NCBI GenBank assembly: GCA_021821465.1 | Contig: JAKACM010000020.1 | Span: 1-56,868 of the forward strand | Length of the DNA: 56,868 bases | DNA from: Bacillota bacterium | GTDB lineage: Bacteria; Bacillota; Sulfobacillia; Sulfobacillales; Sulfobacillaceae | Direction: 5' to 3' | Shown: positions 54,130-56,868 of the stretch, in pieces | Layout of the letters: each line of letters begins with the position of its first letter | How positions within the stretch are numbered: the stretch's first letter is position 1 | Translations under genes and position numbers: made by a program | The notes under the pieces: model-generated | The model's database searches: none | The model's input: the letters and a program-made list of their open reading frames with translations, nothing else | Told to the model about the DNA's origin: nothing

Positions 54130-54143
54130 GTGATGAATATCAC
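54130..54143. promoter_or_regulatory. GTGA-N6-TCAC site 5
   Basis: TGTGATGAATATCACC contains GTGA-N6-TCAC and GTGAT-N4-ATCAC. It is 73 bases before the DUF2249 GTG on the minus strand, and about 280 before the adenosyltransferase on the plus strand. Confidence 0.6.
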
Positions 54144-54425
54144 CGTTCAACAACAACGGGTCATAAGCATGACTAAGTGCTCCGACCGACTCATGTGCCG
54201 GAAAGGCCCAAAGTTCCGGAACGTGATGGGTGTTCTTATGTTCTGAGTTTTTATGTGATTTGATCCCATTGTATCTGAGTCAGGGACTAAGAAGAGAGTT
54301 ATGGGAGATCAGGACGAGCTTGGTGATATTCATCACCGTCGAAAAGAAGGCGGTGTTCTAATGATGATTGTGCGGCCGTGGTCATTGATGGCGGTCCTAC
54401 GCATAACATGTGGGGAGGTAGGCTC

Positions 54426-54986
54426 GTGAAAATATATACACGCCATGGGGATACAGGTAAGACTCGGGTTTTGGGGAGCGGTCGTCGGTACAAGGATAAC
54501 GTGCGTGTTCAGGCATATGGAACCGTAGACGAAGCCGGAGCCTTGTTAGGCGTAGCCATGAGCATGCTAGGAGGGATCGATGGAGATATTCGAGAAATTT
54601 TGGACGATGTGCAGCAGCTACTCTGGGATATCGGAGCAGACCTGGCTCGTGTAGACAATCCTAAATATCCCTACCGGACCCCGGAGGATGCGGCCTCTCA
54701 TCTGGAACCAGTGATTGATCGCCTTCAAAATGAATTGCCGGTCATTTCGAAGTTCATCATTCGAGGAGGTACACCCGCCGGTGCCTTGCTGCATTTATCC
54801 TGTACGGTTGTACGTCGTGCCGAACGTGATGTGGTCCGCTTGCAGCAGTTTGAAACCATCCATCCGCCTATTTTAGTGTATCTGAACCGATTGTCTGATT
54901 TGCTTTTTGTTTTGGCACGAACCGTCAATCATCGGGCCGGGGTCATTGAGATGGATTATGAGCACAGCGCGCATGTGTTTCGCTAA
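54426..54986 (+). CDS. PduO-type cobalamin adenosyltransferase
   Basis: A 186-residue enzyme that transfers adenosine from ATP to cobalamin to make coenzyme B12. IYTRHGDTGKTRVLGSGRRY (N-terminus, ATP-binding), RVQAYGTVDEAGALLG and IRGGTPAGALLHLSCTVVRR then AERDVVRLQQ match the PduO/MMAB fold. GGGGAGG precedes GTG 54426. It complements the CobT-BluB fusion at 22.9 kb. Its location inside the redox island is unexplained. Confidence 0.93.
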   Translation: MKIYTRHGDTGKTRVLGSGRRYKDNVRVQAYGTVDEAGALLGVAMSMLGGIDGDIREILDDVQQLLWDIGADLARVDNPKYPYRTPEDAASHLEPVIDRLQNELPVISKFIIRGGTPAGALLHLSCTVVRRAERDVVRLQQFETIHPPILVYLNRLSDLLFVLARTVNHRAGVIEMDYEHSAHVFR

Positions 54987-55353
54987 CAGGGCATGTTAGG
55001 CAAAATGGGACGGCTTTATGTTGTCGTCCCTTCTCACGAATTCTTGTTTGATGGATTTAAGGAAAGCGGTTACATTCCCGCTTGTGTTTTGCTTCGCACC
55101 TTTGCAAATTCCTAGCTTTCGACCAAAGAAATGAATGGCCATAATGGGAACGATAAACCGCTAGAATCAAAGAATCATGGCACGTCCGTTTTTTGGATTG
55201 GGGGTATTTGGGGAATGAATTGCACCATTAGATTGTGGTGTGCATGGAGGCACTCACAGCAGGGTCACGAGGCAACCAAGAAGGGATAATGGCCCACCGG
55301 CCAAGAACTTTTTATATCCGGGAGAGGTATAACTTCCACGGACATCTTGGTAC
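54987..55353. other. Intergenic gap between adenosyltransferase and Mrp genes
   Basis: About 370 bp between convergent genes without a supported feature. Confidence 0.4.
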
Positions 55354-56484
55354 TCAAATACTCGGTTTGGGGGGAACTTTTTTGCCGGGAACAGCAAAGT
55401 GGGTGGGGATGAGGGGAGTTGTCGCGCCAGCCGTTGGAACCAAATCCAGGCCATTGATATCGCGAGCCAGTTGGTCATAAATGCTTTGGGCGGGATGATC
55501 TATGGGAACCAATCCCCTGACACCCGACTCTCCGGAAATGACCCATGGCACCTTTGCCAATACAGGGATCTGTAACGACTCGGCGACGGATTGTGCTCCG
55601 CCCTCACCCAAGGGAAACCACCGGTATCCACATTCTGGGCAGTTCATATAGGACATATTCTCGACGACACCGATTAGCCGGCGGTCGAGGCTCCGAGCCA
55701 TTTTCCCTGCTCTCTCCGCAACTTTGGCTGCATTGGCGTCAGGAGTGGTAATCAATATAGCAACCGCTTTGGGAAAGTAGTCATGTACATCCATGGCAAT
55801 ATCGCCGGTACCGGGAGGAAGGTCCAATACCATATATTCCGGGTTATTCCATAGCGTATCTTCCATCATTTGGCGTATTGCCTTGCCCAACATGGGACCG
55901 CGCCACATGACTGGAGCATTGTGGTCTACAAAGAATTTCATCGACATCACCTCGATACCCTGAACTTTCGGTGCGATGAACTGATGGTTTTGCGTTTGAA
56001 CTGGATCGCTAATCTGAAGAAGGTCAGGAACACTAAAGCCATAAATGTCACAATCCAATATTGCTGTACGCAGTCCGAGATGTGCCAAAGAACGGGCCAG
56101 ATTGATGCTCACGGTAGACTTGCCCACTCCTCCCTTGCCGCTGACAACGGCAATCATTTTTGTAGCTGATGGAGTACGCGGAGGACTTTGCGGGGATCGA
56201 GCAATTTTTCGGGCAGTATCGGCCTGTTCTCGAGAGCGTGGGATCACACGGACATCTTTGATATCGGGAAAGTGATTTTGTATAAAGAAAGCCAGAGCCA
56301 GACGATCTTTCTCTGTGAGCATGGCTCCGCGCCACACATCGGTCACATGAATATTTACTTTGGGTCCGTCACCATGGGGCTCTACCGCTACATCCTGAAT
56401 GTAGCCGGCCTTTAAGGGTTCAATGCCTTCCGCTGTATGAAAAGATGCCAAAATGCCTAAAATATCCTTCGATGTTAGTGCCAT
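55354..56484 (-). CDS. Mrp/ApbC-type Fe-S carrier ATPase
   Basis: A 376-residue P-loop NTPase of the Mrp/ApbC/NBP35 group, which binds and transfers Fe-S clusters. An N-terminal DUF59-like domain (about 1-85) precedes the deviant Walker [11 protein letters not shown] and then [13 protein letters not shown]. Switch and base motifs [10 protein letters not shown] and the CPECGYRW CxxC, where a bridging cluster binds, are present. GAGG precedes the ATG at 56484. It pairs with the separate DUF59 gene at 49425 in function rather than in operon. Confidence 0.92.
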   Translation of the reverse strand: MALTSKDILGILASFHTAEGIEPLKAGYIQDVAVEPHGDGPKVNIHVTDVWRGAMLTEKDRLALAFFIQNHFPDIKDVRVIPRSREQADTARKIARSPQSPPRTPSATKMIAVVSGKGGVGKSTVSINLARSLAHLGLRTAILDCDIYGFSVPDLLQISDPVQTQNHQFIAPKVQGIEVMSMKFFVDHNAPVMWRGPMLGKAIRQMMEDTLWNNPEYMVLDLPPGTGDIAMDVHDYFPKAVAILITTPDANAAKVAERAGKMARSLDRRLIGVVENMSYMNCPECGYRWFPLGEGGAQSVAESLQIPVLAKVPWVISGESGVRGLVPIDHPAQSIYDQLARDINGLDLVPTAGATTPLIPTHFAVPGKKVPPKPSI

Positions 56485-56532
56485 CGCGACAGTTCCTCTT
56501 TCCTTATTCGCCAAAGTTGTCCCACTTAGGAC

Positions 56533-56868
56533 TCACGACGAAATAACTTCGTTATTTAGGGACTGAGGTTTAATGATGTAATTCCACTCACCATGGAATG
56601 ATTCCGGTACTAAGTCCAAATGCGCCAAGGTCTCATCGTCGACCGGGATGCCGGTCGGATAGGACCCCGTGTCGAGTTCGGCTTTCACGGTCAGTCCTTT
56701 CTCCGTTCGGGTATTGGCAATGCAATTCACCACCGTTTCCCACGTGCGCAGAACTCGACCGCGCCAGTTGAGGCTGATAAACGAAAAAAGTCGGTGCTCA
56801 ATTTTGTTCCATTTACTCGTTCCGGGGGGAAAGTGACTGACATGAATCGTCAGGTGCGTCCGGTTCGC
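56533..56868 (-). pseudogene. ISAzo13-family transposase, 5' part outside the window
   Basis: Minus-strand frame open to the window edge. It reads HFPPGTSKWNKIEHRLFSFI and LNWRGRVLRTWETVVNCIAN with VKAELDTGSYPTGI, a C-terminal DDE end typical of ISAzo13-like transposases, and stops at 56533. The visible 110 codons contain no break, so the gene may be intact beyond the edge; I class it as partial. Confidence 0.8.

Noticed and set aside
1-56868. CRISPR arrays, tRNA and rRNA genes, prophage
   Set aside because: I looked for regularly spaced repeats, tRNA cloverleaf hallmarks and phage structural genes and saw none; a tRNAscan or similar run could still find something I missed.

Overview
The window looks like a low-expression, accessory-rich stretch of a Gram-positive chromosome. 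Start codons sit behind strong AGGAGG-type ribosome binding sites. GTG and TTG starts occur, promoters are sigma-A-like, and several genes carry Firmicute-type features (heterodimeric BmrC/BmrD-like ABC exporter, cobalamin riboswitch, CGNR and ArsR regulators). Together with the acid and sulfur flavour of the content (TauE/SafE-type exporter, DUF2249, DUF302 and DUF59 proteins, many efflux pumps), a Sulfobacillus-like acidophilic Firmicute is my best guess. That placement is inference; no rRNA or other phylogenetic marker is present.

Layout. 0-7 kb: a broken IS110 transposase, an MFS carboxylate-type importer, then a crotonase and a family III CoA-transferase, then a GNAT acetyltransferase. 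7.3-9.6 kb: TauE/SafE exporter, metallo-beta-lactamase-fold hydrolase and TetR regulator. 10.2-12 kb: a type II toxin-antitoxin pair with its own promoter/operator, beside a dead IS630. 12.2-18 kb: an acyl-CoA synthetase facing a two-gene ABC exporter across a bidirectional terminator. 18-28 kb: MFS exporter, small membrane protein, orphan peptide-binding lipoprotein, a B12 riboswitch controlling a CobT-BluB fusion, an AcuI/YhdH-like reductase, a methyltransferase, a decayed IS200-type TnpA, and a membrane protein behind a perfect palindromic operator. 28-37 kb: oligopeptidase B, small membrane proteins, MFS exporter, Tag glycosylase, TatD hydrolase, an IS4 fragment and a family 5 uracil-DNA glycosylase. 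37-44.5 kb: CGNR regulator with an EamA exporter, a divergent second EamA exporter, TatA, aldo/keto reductase and an atypical isocitrate-dehydrogenase-like enzyme.

44.5-56.9 kb is the most interesting part. Two related structured elements, resembling the 3' end of TnpB omega RNAs, lie on either side of a protein that is 9.5% tryptophan. Next comes an island of small redox and Fe-S proteins: two DUF2249 proteins, an ArsR regulator, a DUF59/SufT-like protein, a 7Fe-type ferredoxin, a DUF302 protein, a Rieske ferredoxin, a PduO-type cobalamin adenosyltransferase and an Mrp/ApbC Fe-S carrier. I see five copies of one palindromic motif, GTGA-N6-TCAC, all within 46.4-54.2 kb and all in regions upstream of island genes. 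This suggests one Crp/Fnr-family regulon. In the middle sits an apparently intact HEARO/IscB omega RNA followed by an IscB reduced to its first third.

All six transposase families seen (IS110, IS630, IS200, IS4, IscB, ISAzo13) are broken or cut by the window edge, so this is a graveyard for mobile elements. Mapping by eye limits precision; boundaries of RNAs and decayed genes are approximate.
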